Shown one piece after another: positions 22,931 through 42,210 of a stretch of DNA of 64,000 bases (position 1 is the first letter of the stretch; each line of letters begins with the position of its first letter). Origin of the DNA: Rhypophila decipiens (Eukaryota; Ascomycota; Sordariomycetes; Sordariales; Naviculisporaceae); the NCBI GenBank assembly GCA_033297075.1, contig MU858075.1, positions 132,446 through 196,445 of the forward strand, given 5' to 3'. The position numbers were made by a program, and so were the translations under genes. The notes under the pieces are model-generated. The model worked only from the letters and a program-made list of their open reading frames with translations, made no database searches and was not told the origin of the DNA.

Positions 22931-25900
22931 GTCCGAACTGTATACTCTGATCCGGTCGCCACGACAACCAGAAACCACCACGATGACCTTTAATAATGAA
23001 GTTTTGGCTTTGGGCTTTGGGCTTTGGGGCACGACGGTATTAATGAACGGCGTTGGGTGCACATATGGGCGTCGGCGTCATTGGGCCCTGGACAAGGGAA
23101 ATAATTGGGTTCAGCAACTGCGCTTAATGAGTCTCGGGCGTTCAGGTTCTGCTTTGTTGTTTGGTCAAACACTGGCTTGACTGGGGATGCTATGATACCC
23201 ATTGATGTATTCCTTTTTTCCCTTCCTTCTTTCCTTGACTCTTCTGACAGTCAGATAGAGAGGACATGAACACTGTTGAAGTGATCAATGTCATTGCTTT
23301 GATCTTTGACTGCATGCTCGACGGAGACCTTGTGCTTTATTGGATCACTTGACCTTTTGCCTTTTGCCTTGCGGAGTCGTAGCGACGATGTGTGTAAACT
23401 CGAGAAAAGAAATGGAACGAAAAAGGTGAGCCCGAAAGGCTAAAGCTCGGTGCCGGCCGGGTTTGACAAGGTCAACGGCGGAAAAGCAACAGTATAATGC
23501 CGACATTCACTGAATATGGGCTTTTGATGCTATCCCGAGCCTCATCCGTTTCTCGGAGCAAAGACAGTGAACCGTCGGGTGGTTGCCTGCCGTCGGATAG
23601 TTGCGATCCTAACTGCAGTGGCCAAGGGCTGGCCAGAACGAAATGATTTGGGGACCAGAAAACGAGATCTTCTCAACTCGATCGTGATCGTTGTTGTCTT
23701 GTCCAAATCCCCATCCCAATAAAACTGACCCCGTGACAGCAAGGCCGCATAAATGGTCTGGCCATTCGATTTCCCCAACATGTACATGTATATATCCCCA
23801 CATTAATATGTACGTGTAGCACGTAGGCAAGGGGATCATCACCACCCACTGGCACCCCGCGTGAACTCATGCATGAGGGTTTGATGAATTGTGTTGAACT
23901 GTTGAGCTTCCCCCATCCTGTGAGGAACGTTTTCGCGGCGACGGACTCGGCTGCCGGATGTGACATGGCGGGGACTAAATCCGTACCATTGGTCGACGAG
24001 CCTTCTTCTTCACAGACACGACCCTAACCGAGTATCCCGCTGTAGCAACGCGTGGGAAAATCCTCACACGAGGGACGCGGGTTGTTTGTCAGAAGCACTT
24101 GCAGCTTTCCCATTGGTGAGGGTAGCGTAGCGGTTTGGGGCAGCGAGTTTTTGGAGTTCAACCCCTTCAGGGTCCAGGACCCCTAATGCAGATTTGGAGT
24201 AGTGCCTGCATTCTCCATTGTTGGTGATTGTTCTTGGTAATACATATCGGGCACTGGGAGGTTGGGGGAAAATATCGCGGTTCTGGCGGTGAATTTCTTT
24301 TTGTCGTCAACAGTCCGTCTCCGTACCAGATGGAGCCGCCAGCGAGGGCCGAGATGGACGGGATTCCGACTGGAGCGACAGCCGACGGCTATCAGTATCA
24401 GATCTTGGCTTCATGCCGAATATATGGGAGAATCAGTAAAGCAAGCTTCATCCACATGCTTCGTCCTGCGCCAGTCTCCGCAAAGAGATAAGATTTCGCC
24501 ATCGTGGATTCCCAGGTCTCGTGAGCAGCAAAAACATTGTTCAAAATGGAGGGGGAAAATGGCTCTGCAGATTTCCACACGGGACACATTCCCATCGGAA
24601 CCAATCAGGTGGTACCGGCTAGCCAAGTTTTGGCATAGCGTTTGGGGGCTTGCTGGGCGGCGCTGGCACACGCGGGCCGTTCCCCGCGTTCGAACATCCG
24701 GGGTTTATACACTTATTATTGGTTTAGTGTCAAGTTTCAAGCATCTTCTCATTGTGATCCGGATACATGGATCTTTCTCTCACACAAAGGCTTTCTTGTC
24801 CATTGTGTTATTTGTTCTATGTCGTGCTTGGAAAGAGCATGGAGTCACGGCATTCAGCGTGTGGGGGTTCCCTGATTCGCATTGAACAGGTACTCAGTCA
24901 TGTGAACACGTTGAATTTGGATATCCACCACATCAATGTCCTCGATGGCTTCCGTGCGAAATTCGGCCTGCCCCTTACCGTATGCCTGCCCCTTTGGAAA
25001 CTTTGAGACTGGAGCCGGAGAGGGGTCTTTTAATAGGAACCCTGATAGACTAGCTCCAACGCCATTTCCTCATAGACGGCACTTCTTTGATTGTCTAGTG
25101 CCACGGACGCGGCAAGCGCATTCGCATTGTGCAAGTCTGGCTGACCGCTACACAGAGAAGGGTCCAAAGGGGTCCGGACGATGGCATATGCGAATAGCCG
25201 AGGCTGTTTGCCCTACGCTTGCCGTAGTAGCGTCGACGCCAAAGTAGATCACGAGTTCAGAAAGTACCCAGCTACTGATAAGGAGGTTGAAAGAGAAAGA
25301 GCTATTGTTGGCTCGACGATGGCAGGAAACGGCCACCATGAACCAGAGATCAGTTTCTTGTAGAAATTGTCAGGGCGTTCCTGATGCGGAAAAGGGGGAC
25401 CTGCCCGTTTGACCAACCGGCTCCCAGGCCGGAAAAGCATTGCTTGGGTACGGAGTCAAGAAACGGGAAGCGACCTGGGCAGCCTGGGGCCCCTGGGGCC
25501 CCTGGGGGGGCTTGGGCTGGGCCTGAAAGGGAAATGGGACCCCAGCAGCTGGCAGCAAGCGCCCCCCTATCCAGGCTGTCCCCAATTCCTGCTGCCCGAT
25601 TGTGTGCTTCGGAGCCCAGCTTCTGCCAGCTCTGCCGGGAACCCACTCTTACCCACGGGAACCCACCGCGTCCAGGGTGCCAAGTGGCTGCTGCTTGGTG
25701 AGCTGGTCTTACACCGACCCTGCCAGTGCCTGCGTTGCGTCACTTCCTGGCTTCCAGAGTGCCAGAGTCTCTCTGTCACACCCCTGCTCGTGAGACTTGA
25801 CAAGGGTCTTCCTTGAAACCAGGAACCATTGATCGAATTTCTCTCCAATTCCCCAAATCAGAATCCCAGTCTCCCACCAGCACCACCGAATCGACAGGGC

Positions 25901-26371
25901 TGCTTGTCATTCATTTATTTGCTTGTGCTCTGGTGGCACATCCCTTTTCTTTAAACCTGCCAGTCCCTTCAAAACTGCCAGACGTGCCCCATGCCGTCGC
26001 AACTTTGAACATTCATCGCTTTTCAAACACCAGATCTCAGTCTTTAGCGTCCCGAAATAGACGTTTGTTTAGCCCACAACAACCACCCGACACCCGGAAT
26101 CAATCAAGGCTCAAGCCGTTAAAACGTCAAACCTACGGTAGCAGCTCTGTGTCCATGCACCCCTCGCTCGGGTCCCGCCAGCTCGTGCCTATTCCAACTT
26201 CGTTTTCCAAACCTCTGAACGAAAAAGACCACCAGCCTTCGCCTGTCCAGTAAGAAACGCAGTGGGGGATGATACAAATCGGTCGAGATTGAACCTGTGG
26301 TGTCTCTCGTGACAGCTGCATGTGGTCTCTGCCACATTTATTCCAGCAACGCCTTCGAACGAACTGACCCT
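22931..26371. other. Spacer and promoter of the coiled-coil gene
   Basis: 3.4 kb without a supported gene. The longest frame (24262-24885, plus) begins at TTG and has random-looking composition. A GC-rich patch at 25480-25515 has three GGGGCCCCT-like steps. From about 25800 the plus strand becomes rich in CCA, CAAC and CT tracts, the usual look of a fungal promoter and leader for the gene starting at 26372. Confidence 0.5.
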
Positions 26372-27380
26372 ATGTCGACCATGATGAGACTTCCGTTCGA
26401 ATCGAGCCTACCCTTTCCTACGGTTAGCAACGACTCGTCGGCGTCGATCATATCTCCTCTGACCCTGCCTCGCGGCGGCTATTTCGACCTGCCGACCTCC
26501 AAGCTCGCAACTGTTTACTCACCTCTATCACCCAACGTCCGCGGCCCCGCCGTTCCGCAGCCACCGCAATTCCTTTCTCCGCACCTTACACCTGTAACGA
26601 AAGAGGTGCAGTACCAGCTGCAGCATCGATCTACCAGTATGCCACCATCCTACCGTGGCGCCAGTAACACTATGGCATCGCCGTTACCATCCATCAGTGG
26701 CTTACCAGCAGGCCACCCTCGATCCATTTCTGCCGACGCGGCTAGTGCACCATCTCATGTGCACCTGATTCGTCGCCTGGTCCAGCAAAACGCACGGATT
26801 CGTGAAGCCTGGGAGGCTGAGCGCAAGTACATGGAGGCGAACCGAGAAAGAGCCGAAGAAGTCTACAAGGAGGAACGGGCCTTCATGGAAGAGGAACGCA
26901 TGGAATGGGAGGCTGAAAAGACAGATCTTCTGCGGGAGATTAAGCGTCTCCATCAGCTGGTTATGAGCCTAGGACTGGATCCTCGGCAGCTGAGCCCCGA
27001 TGCTGCCGGTGGTCCAACCCATCTGCGCGGCGGTGGGACCACCGACTATTCTCCCGAGAGCATGAGAAGCTCGCACTCATCTCAGGGAAGCGGACAGCAA
27101 GGACTACCTCATCCGACGGTCGGGTGGGGCGGGGTCGTTCAATCTAACGGACCAGGGGACCAGACTCGCTTTCCGCCATGCAGCGACGCTGTCTCGCCGA
27201 AGGAGGAGACCCAGACCAATACAGATCCAGTTCCTGTCGTCACGGTTGATATTCAAGAGATACACCCAGAGTTGGAAGGCATCCCCATAAAGGTGGACAG
27301 CCTTCAAAAAACGACTTTTACCGACGCTCCCTCTGCCAAGTCATCGAAATCGTCAAGTCGTGCGTCCAGTCCGCCCACGG

Positions 27381-27413
<33 letters not shown>

Positions 27414-28033
27414 GGCCAAGACTTTTCACAAAAGGATCCAACGAGCAAACGCTCGAGGTCCTCGCTGCTCCCGTACATGACCGGCTGACGATGCATGCTG
27501 GCCACACTCCCAGCCATTCCCTCTCCCAGCTTCCGACCATCTCTGCCACTACAACCGCCAGTAGCAGCGGCGAGAGTACGCCTAAGATGTTACAGGCTGA
27601 TGGTGCCGACTCAAAGGGCTTAGCCCCGATTCCCGAAGGAGACGACACCTGTCAATTCGACTCGGATCACCATCCAGCCCCGAACTTGGAAGCTCAGGAA
27701 GACCGGGAACTTAAAGGACCGTTGATGGTCCGGAACATGCCAGCCCACGACGAGATATTCTTCCGCCGACTCTCAGACAAACTCGAGGAAGTCCAGAAGG
27801 ACACAATGGCAGCTCTTCCGGCCGTTTTAAAGGACTCCGCCATTTCCGAGGCTGAAGACTGCAAACCTGAAGCCGTATCACCAGCAGCCGGGGGGTCACC
27901 CGCCGCTCAGGAGGCGGCGCCCGACAAGTCAGATCACGGTAGCCCCAAGGGCCGTGGGGGCGAGGAGCTCGATATTCCACTAAAGCTCAAAAAGAGCTTC
28001 AACTTTGGAGCGCCCTTGGGCGAGTTCCGGTAG
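26372..28033 (+). CDS. Conserved-looking coiled-coil protein, function unknown
   Basis: 553 aa in one exon. The frame is open from a stop at 26270-26272 and could be read from a GTG at 26297, but the first ATG is 26372 (MSTMMRLPFE), which I take as the start. A short upstream coding exon cannot be excluded. Residues 1-125 are Ser/Pro-rich. Residues about 128-200 form a highly charged heptad-like helix rich in Glu, Arg and Lys, ending LHQLVMSLGL, likely a coiled coil. The rest is low complexity and acidic, with ten consecutive Asn at 338-347 encoded by (AAC)10. The C-terminus ends in a short basic/hydrophobic motif (LKKSFNFGAPLGEFR). There is no signal peptide, membrane segment or enzyme motif. 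I do not recognise the family; a scaffold or cytoskeletal role would be a guess. It converges with ISN1 downstream. Confidence 0.78.
27383..27412 (+). repeat. (AAC)10 microsatellite coding poly-Asn
   Basis: Perfect trinucleotide run inside the coiled-coil gene, translated as ten Asn (residues 338-347). Its length is likely to vary between strains. Confidence 0.95.
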
Positions 28034-28941
28034 AACTCGCAAGGTTTTTTTTTTTTCTTTCGTTCCATTCGTTGTAGATATTTTCAACGATCGCTTTTCC
28101 CTCACCTACCACCATCGCTCTTGCATGTTTTCTTTTGTCTCTCTTTTCTTCACAGTTCATGTTATAGAAACACAGCACTGGCGGCATACATTAACGACCC
28201 GGGGAAAAATGGGCACAGGTTATGGGACTGGAGCCAAGGTAGCATACGTCGGGAATGGCATACAAAGGCATTCATTACATGCATGGTTGGCAGGGACTCT
28301 TGACAAGACCCAAAAAGGCGGTTTTTTGACTTTTATACCTAAATACCTTTCTGACGCTCGCTTCCTACTCTTTTCCTTTTACTTTTACCTTTGTGTCCTC
28401 TCGGAGAGACTTTTCTTTTGTCCTTTTTAATGATTAGCTTAAGAATACCCCTTATCGAATTCCAGTTTTGTTCATTCTTGTCAACACAAAGGCTTGATGC
28501 TCTCTATCTGTGAGCGCTGTGATGACTTATAAGTAGTCAAGACGGGCATTCTACCGCCAGACTTGGGTCCCTACCTGCCTATCTGCTGGCGCCATCTACG
28601 TACATCTCGGAGATGATCATTCAAATGTAGGCAACGTCCTTTGCAGAAAAGACCTCGAATTATACTAAGGCTGATGCTAACTAAATGCCTTGTCCCAATA
28701 TCGGGAATTGATGTACCATACGGTGCCAACTAGCTAGACCAGACCGATTAGACCTTCCCAGAACCTGCTTGACCAAGTAATAGAATTCCGCAATAAACGC
28801 CATAAAGAGCCCACTCAAAACATAGGCCTTCAAAGTGTGTTCATTATACGCCTCCCTTGTATGCGTTATATATGGCCCATACTAGACCATCGCGCGTGGG
28901 TATAATATACTTGTTACTCCTCGCCCCCCCCCAAAAGAAAT
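28034..28941. other. Convergent intergenic region
   Basis: About 900 bp between two convergent genes, AT-rich with T runs just after the stop at 28033. It should hold both 3' UTRs. No ORF worth calling. Confidence 0.6.
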
Positions 28942-30252
28942 CTAACAAATCTTCTTATCCATCAAATCAGCCAACTCATCCAACAAATCCACCGTCTCAG
29001 CCGGACTAGCAATCCACGCCGTCGTGCCCACACTCCTCGCCCGAAAGTCATTCGCGCCCGCGCTAAGGAACTGATCGCCCACATGGAGCGTATTCTCGCC
29101 CTTGATAAAACTCTTGCCCTCGTCCAAACCATCCCCCGTCGTGGCAGCAGCAGAGAACCACCTCTGACAAACAGTCACGCCCCAGGATTTATCGCCAATG
29201 TCGACGAACACATCCCTCCCGCCGTTGAATGCGCAAAAGGGGACGCGGCGGGATCGGCCCGCGGTGGAGAGTTCGAGGATCTTTTGGACCACGAGGACGG
29301 TTTCCTCCAGCGACTCTCGGGGAATGCGGATCTCGGGGTTGAGCGGGATTATACCCACCGCCCGGTCTTTGCGCATCAGCGTTGCCGGGAGGTTGAGGGA
29401 TTTGATGCAGTCTTGCAGGGCGACTTCGGCCACGTCGAGGAGCGAGGTGATGTCCTTCTCAGACCAGGTTGCCATTTCCGGAGTGAGCCATTCGTCCATG
29501 GGGACCGGGCGGAGGAGATGTTCTGCCGTGGTGTCGAATTCAAAGAGGTAGTTTGCTTCCCCGCCCATGATGATCAGCGACTTCTTTTGGACCGAGGTCA
29601 GCTCGGTGGAGTTGGCAATGTGGTTCAGGAGCCCGTGGAGGCGGGAATAGTAGCGCTCTGCCGTGGTGTAGCCTGCTGCTGTGACTATGCCTATCTTTAC
29701 GTTTTTTCGCAAGAGGTCGATGAGGCGTGGGATGACGGGCGAGTTTGGCTCGAGCGATTGGCCGTCGTCGTAGAGGGTCACGTCTCCGTCGAAGGTGGCT
29801 AGCTGGAGGGATCCGTGCGTCGTCACGGCCATTATCTGGGCCGTGTTGAGGATCAGGCGGATGTCGTTGAACGAGGGGGATACAAATCGGCGAGACGAGA
29901 TGTAGCGCTTGCCGTCTTGGAGCTTAAAGGCTGCTTCCAGGGGCAAGCGGGTGAAGAAGGGCCCGATTGAGGGGACGAGGAGCTTGAGCTTGGAGGGGAA
30001 AGGGTTCTGGCTGTCGTTTTGGTGGACTATGTGGTCGTCTATCATGAGCTCGACGTCGCGGAGGATCTCGCTGTACCGCCGGTGGGCTTCCTCGCGCGTC
30101 TGGAGGAGCAGGCTGCCATCTTGGCCTTCGAAGACGCCTTGGGGCTGCGAGTAGAGGACGAAGGGGACTGCGAGGAGCCCTTTGATCCATTCGATGAACT
30201 GGTCCCGTCTGTGCGTTTTGAGGGCGTATTCTACGCGGTAGCGGGACGTCAT
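28942..30252 (-). CDS. isn1: IMP-specific 5'-nucleotidase ISN1
   Basis: 436 aa, single exon, with an ATG at 30252 in good context (AAAATGACG). ISN1 hydrolyses inosine monophosphate to inosine plus phosphate in purine nucleotide turnover. The protein matches the family along its full length. It starts with the MTSRYRVEYALK-type N-terminus. The HAD-like nucleophile motif FDGDVTLYDDG carries Asp155 and Asp157. It also has IGIVTAAGY, the MGGEANYLFEF stretch, the FCAFNGGRDVFVDIGDK block and a late HVGDQFLSAGANDFRAR motif with the acidic residues expected to bind magnesium. The length agrees with yeast Isn1 (about 450 aa). The HAD motifs appear intact, so it should be active. It lies tail to tail with the coiled-coil gene and upstream of the secreted-protein gene in the minus sense. 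Confidence 0.95.
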   Translation of the reverse strand: MTSRYRVEYALKTHRRDQFIEWIKGLLAVPFVLYSQPQGVFEGQDGSLLLQTREEAHRRYSEILRDVELMIDDHIVHQNDSQNPFPSKLKLLVPSIGPFFTRLPLEAAFKLQDGKRYISSRRFVSPSFNDIRLILNTAQIMAVTTHGSLQLATFDGDVTLYDDGQSLEPNSPVIPRLIDLLRKNVKIGIVTAAGYTTAERYYSRLHGLLNHIANSTELTSVQKKSLIIMGGEANYLFEFDTTAEHLLRPVPMDEWLTPEMATWSEKDITSLLDVAEVALQDCIKSLNLPATLMRKDRAVGIIPLNPEIRIPRESLEETVLVVQKILELSTAGRSRRVPFCAFNGGRDVFVDIGDKSWGVTVCQRWFSAAATTGDGLDEGKSFIKGENTLHVGDQFLSAGANDFRARSVGTTAWIASPAETVDLLDELADLMDKKIC

Positions 30253-31011
30253 TTTCGCCGAGTTAATGCGTAGTGTTTACTGCTTGTTTGATTCAATATG
30301 CAGGTTTTTGCTTCGGCAAGGCGGGTGTGGTGAGAGTTATGGATAGAGTTAAGTTGTCGGGTTACAAGGCGGAGATGGCCGAAGAGGTGCTTACGTCTGA
30401 TACAGCTCGGGGGGTTCCTTCACCGACAGATAGCTGTCAATTGGACATTAGCGTCTCGAAGCCGCCAATAGCCGGTACAGTGTGATGTCACAGGGGCACT
30501 TCTTTGTACAATATACCCCGCCAATCGGCAAGGTTTCCAGCTGCAGGACGTACCTGATAAGTGATAACGGAATGGAGACAATACCACTGACAGGTTGGCT
30601 AGCGGGCGCCGGGCGAGCTTCTGTCGAGTGGAACTGCAACCCATCCAGCGCGGACTCGGATAGCTACCGTTACCTTCACCGCAACCGCACTGCTTGTGAG
30701 CCTCACTTTTCAGACGACTTCGTGCCGAGATGAAATGGTTGAAAAAGTTGTTTGTTTTTGATACTGAGAAGAGAAACAATGCCGGCGAATATACACAAAG
30801 GACGGGGACGAGGCTGGTATTTGAAGCCATTGGCTGTCCTCGGACAGAACAGGTCAAGTGACTCGGCTTGCCCCCTACTAGGTAACTATGTATCTGACCA
30901 CATGACCCCCGACCGCCTCACATCAAGCAGGAAATCTGGAAACGGACAAGACAAAATCAATAGATAAGACAAATGGATCCCTCTTACTCGGCCCCCTGGC
31001 TAACCAAATCC
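30253..31011. other. ISN1 promoter and 3' flank of the secreted-protein gene
   Basis: 760 bp holding the ISN1 upstream region and the 3' UTR of the next minus-strand gene. Short frames here have no supporting signals. Confidence 0.55.
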
Positions 31012-31626
31012 TCAACAATTCTGGGCCAGCGCTGTCTCGGTCCTCGTGGCGCATCCCCCGGGACACTCAGTCGCACAGCCCTGGACATAGAGGATAGTCT
31101 TGGGTTGACATCCACATGGGATATTCAGGGTCGACCGGGCGATGCAACTCGGCACGGGGCAGCGAATGGGCGCGCAGTCACCGGGGCTGGTGGTCTTGAT
31201 GACGGTCGGGCATGGGGTCGAAGTGGTTTTGGGTGGCAGCGTCACGACGCTGATGCTGATTCTCGTCTGCGTGCTGGTCGACGAGGTCGTCTTGCTGGTG
31301 GTGCTGGTGGTGGTCCTGATGGGCGGGCGGCGAGTTCGCGACGAGCTGGTGGTCGTGGGACATGCCAGTGCGGTGGTGCGGAAGTCGATGTCGCAACCGC
31401 CATATGGACAGTCGGCCTCGCAGGGCGCGATGAGGGTCGCGGTCGGGACGGCAGCAGGGCACCCACAAGGGTTTCGGATCGTCGTCACGAAGGCACAGTC
31501 GTCGTAGTCGCATTGCTTTCGGCAGCTCCGATTCTGCATCGTCTTGGTCGCTGTCGGGCAGACCAGAGCGCTGGGCCCTTGGGCCACGACGAGGCTGACG
31601 AGTCCGAGGACGACGGCGAACTTCAT
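31012..31626 (-). CDS. Small secreted Cys-rich protein with duplicated module
   Basis: 204 aa, single exon, ATG at 31626. Residues 1-15 (MKFAVVLGLVSLVVA) form a clear signal peptide with likely cleavage before Gln16. The mature protein has two similar Cys-rich modules joined by a Ser/Thr linker. Module 1 (about 22-91) runs CPTATKT, CRKQCDYDDC, NPCGCP, PCEADCPYGGC, TTALAC. Module 2 (about 140-204) runs CPTVIKT, CAPIRCPVPSC, IPCGCQ, GCATECPGGC, TETALAQNC. The shared order suggests internal duplication. The linker (TTSTTSKTTSSTSTQTR) looks like an O-glycosylated spacer. There is no GPI signal or catalytic motif. It is an extracellular, probably disulfide-rich protein; a cell-wall protein or effector-like role is possible but not shown. 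I do not recognise a named family. Confidence 0.85.
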   Translation of the reverse strand: MKFAVVLGLVSLVVAQGPSALVCPTATKTMQNRSCRKQCDYDDCAFVTTIRNPCGCPAAVPTATLIAPCEADCPYGGCDIDFRTTALACPTTTSSSRTRRPPIRTTTSTTSKTTSSTSTQTRISISVVTLPPKTTSTPCPTVIKTTSPGDCAPIRCPVPSCIARSTLNIPCGCQPKTILYVQGCATECPGGCATRTETALAQNC

Positions 31627-34600
31627 GATAGCAACTGTTGGAACTCTTTCTCTGCGGCGAGGTCTACGGGGACATGATTAGCTGGGCTCTTGGCCAAAGG
31701 AGGTACTAGGAAGTCGCAGTCACGTCACACACCTTGTTTGGTTGGCTTCGAGACGAGGTAAGAATCCTATTCCGTCGACAAGGGGTCTTGCAGTTTACTG
31801 ATCGGATTGCGTTATCGCTTTATAGTCTGACGATATATCCGGGATCCAAGTACGTGGAATATGGAGGTCTTGATATAAGTTCTCGGACTGGTCAGACCAC
31901 CCTATCTTCGCAACAACCACTTAATCCTCCGGATGAACTGGCGCCACTGTATACGATTCTCTGTATCATCTTGCCCCGAGTGCTACCCACGCATCTCCGT
32001 CTGGTCCCTTCCACTATCTGTGCCTGAGTCGAAGGATCGCCGAGGAGAGGATTACCTTGGACCTTAATATGGTTGTCGGTCTTTGCGGCACCTTTTCCCG
32101 GTTATAGGATTGCTCGTCAGCTGATCGGAAGATGGTCAGTCGCCAGTCTCTGGCTGGTACAGTCTACAGGGACCCAGAGATGGCCTTTACGTCTTGCCAT
32201 ATTCCTGGATCAACTCTTCTTGCTCGACCTACCAGCAGCATGCAAAGAGACGGCCGATTCCCTCCTTCTACCGCGTACAAACATATTAGCCTGCAGGAGA
32301 AAGAACTCCTTCCACAACAACTTGATCCGTCTCCCGGGTCTTGACCCGTTGGCCATGCAATGCCGTCGATCCAAACCTTGATTGTTTTGCGGGGTATCAA
32401 GACCAATATCCTCGACCTGTTTGGTACTTGTTGGAAGAATTCCTCGAGAGTCGCGTTGGACAAGCGAACACGATATAACATTATCAGCTGGGAGGGTATC
32501 CTCCGGTACTTGAAATCGGTCAACCTTCCAGGAGGTCGTGATATTGTCTCCTTGACTCGAAGCTTGCAGCGCTCCCGAGTTCCAACTGTCGACTGAAGGT
32601 GAGCAACTATCGAGATGGAAACTCTCTCATTGATACAATGTGAACAAGAAGTCTTGTTTCTATTTTGGTCTGGGGAATAAACAGCATCCAATCTATCATA
32701 CAGAAACGTTTATTTATCAAGGCACCATGATCAACCGCTCGAATTCCAGCAACTCCACTTGATGAAGCTGGATATTGAGGACATGGAACACCTATAGAGA
32801 GGGGCAGTTTATGACGGCATATCAATCTATGCTATGATCATTCCACCGCCCGATATCTTTCACCAGTTGGCAGGTTTCCACTTTTTTGGCCTTCTCGATC
32901 CCTCGTGTTTGATATGCTTCCAAGCGCAGGCTAAATCGGGGAAATAAATATAAACAGTATGGAAAGGGGGAAGAACTATGTGATCTGCACAGGCGGCTTT
33001 ATATTCTTCCCCCTTTATCCCGTCTAGCCAATCAACCGTGTTCACTTTTTCGTTTGAATTGATTACATTATCGCCATGCCATATAGCCTTCCTTGTAAAT
33101 CATCTGCCTTGTTGACTGAGCCGATCGAGGACTTTCCTACCTGCCACGCAGCTTAGGATGGCCTTTCTCTCCGAAATGTTCTGATATTTTCAGTTCAGCC
33201 TATATGGAGGACAGCAACGATATGTGTCCTATCTGTGGATTCACTGGAATGCCCGGGTTGTTGGCCTAGGTCATCTAGATATTCAGTTCCCCAGCTCCTT
33301 ATTAACCGTTGGACAGCAATGCGAGCACATAGCAGCCTCAGATTCGCCTTTTCTCGGAAAGATTGATGGCTTAAAGAGACAAAATACGCTGAACAAGAAC
33401 AGAGCGACCATGATCAACAATAGATACTGTCAAGAAACCTTTTCCAGCTGATTATTAGGACCACCCAAAACGCACACTTGCACCAAACGACAAGAAAGAA
33501 GACCAACCAAGTAGACCAACGGGATTTATTCATCAAAACTGACCTTTCCCGAGTGCTCACAAGGATAAAACCATTCGATTAACGGGGTAGAGACATGAGC
33601 ATTCATGTCCTACATCCTGCATCACGTTTATATAGCAGCATCATTTGCACCCGCCTACCAAGAAAGAATAGATCGAAACGGCCTACCTTGTTCTTCGCCT
33701 CGTACAACAAGATATTCACACCAATGGAAGAAAACCTGTAGGTATTTATAGAACCAAAGACGTGCGTGCCTCGGTCTTGACTTCATATAGGATACATCAA
33801 CACGTCCGATATAGACAGACAGACCCCTCCCTGCCTACCTAGGAAACTCATTTACTTCTTCTGTCAACGCCGGACAAAAGACTTTGCGCGTCGTCGAGGG
33901 ATATCTAGCTGCCTAACCTGCGTGGATCATGTTTTTTCGCCTGAGGCAAATACCACAGGTAGGTAGGTAGGTTTAAACGGAAAGCCTTCAGAGAGAGTAA
34001 ACGAGAATATACCTTATACATGTATCTTGTACGGATACCTACCGGGATAAAAAAGTCAGTACTGTAAGTCAATGACAACCCAGGAGAGAACCATTGGAAG
34101 GAATGATGCAACAACAACATCAAAATGGCCACTACAACGAAAACCAACAGTAACGAACCTGGTATTGCATGAAGATCACGACTTTATTCTCGATACTACA
34201 TATAGCTATATACAACCGTTCTAGCGCAAGTACCGTACGTACCACAGAGAAACGACATGAGATAGTGCCCATATAATCTCTGAATGAGCTTATTACCCAA
34301 CGATTAATGTAGAGATGGCTTTCTAGGATCTGAGTGTGCAGTTAATAATTTAAGCACGGTCTTTAGGTCATTCCATGTATGTATCAACAGCCCGATTATC
34401 ACCACAGCTATCAATTGAACAACAAAAGAATGGATAGAAGGTCTTCAGAGCATGATATAACTCGAGAGAATTACATCGGTGAATATATAAACTTGTAATT
34501 ATGTATAGGTAGGTGAAATGGCTTGGTAAATAGTGTAAGCGGTGCTCAAGTACCTTCTTGCGATCTCGATATGTGAGAACCTGATAGATAATATGAAAAG

Positions 34601-34984
34601 AAAGAAAAAAGAAAACAGCAATGGTATTTTGCGCTTTTTATGTTGTCGAAAAAAAAAGAGAAAGCTGATAGATAAAAGGGAGATATATAGACCAACTTGA
34701 AAACAGAGGAAATAAACAGACCAAGATCCAGAATATATCATTGTCGATAAGTGACATGTACGATGTAAGGTATAGATATTATGCTCGCTCGCTCGCTCAA
34801 CTCGCTGGCTTGCTTGCTTCGATGTTTAAAAAAGGCACAAGAGCTTGAAAACAGAAGTTTTTGAGAGGAAAAGAGTCCAAGATGGTGAGTGACAAACAAA
34901 GGAAAGAATATCCAAATTATATCCAAACAAAAGAAAACAGAGACAAAAGTAAAAAAGACGTAAACAAACTTGCTTAAAACCAAC
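31627..34984. other. Spacer upstream of the secreted-protein gene
   Basis: 3.4 kb without a supported gene; frames are short, mostly starting at TTG or GTG. The first few hundred bases should contain the promoter of the minus-strand secreted-protein gene. A GTAG tetranucleotide run lies at 33958-33972. The portion after about 33900 is AT-rich with GATA/TATA tracts and probably includes the 3' UTR of the giant gene at 35122. Confidence 0.5.
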
Positions 34985-35109
34985 AGATGGAAGAAACTTG
35001 AACAGTTAGAGATGGAAGAAACTTGAACAGTTAGAGATGGAAGAAACTTGAACAGTTAGAGATGGAAGAAACTTGAACAGTTAGAGATGGAAGAAACTTC
35101 AACAGTTAG
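34985..35109. repeat. 25-bp minisatellite, five copies
   Basis: Five head-to-tail copies of a 25-base unit starting AGATGGAAGAAACTTGAACA and ending GTTAG. The first four are identical and the fifth has one G-to-C change. The array ends 12 bases from the stop codon (35122-35124) of the minus-strand giant gene, so it would lie in the 3' UTR of its transcript. Confidence 0.97.
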
Positions 35110-35121
35110 AGTGTAGAGGAA

Positions 35122-42189
<7,068 letters not shown>

Positions 42190-42210
42190 CTGTATTACCC
42201 CAGAGTTCTA

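Noticed and set aside
24262..24885. 207-codon plus-strand frame
   Set aside because: Starts at TTG with no ATG or acceptor solution; sequence lacks domain features.
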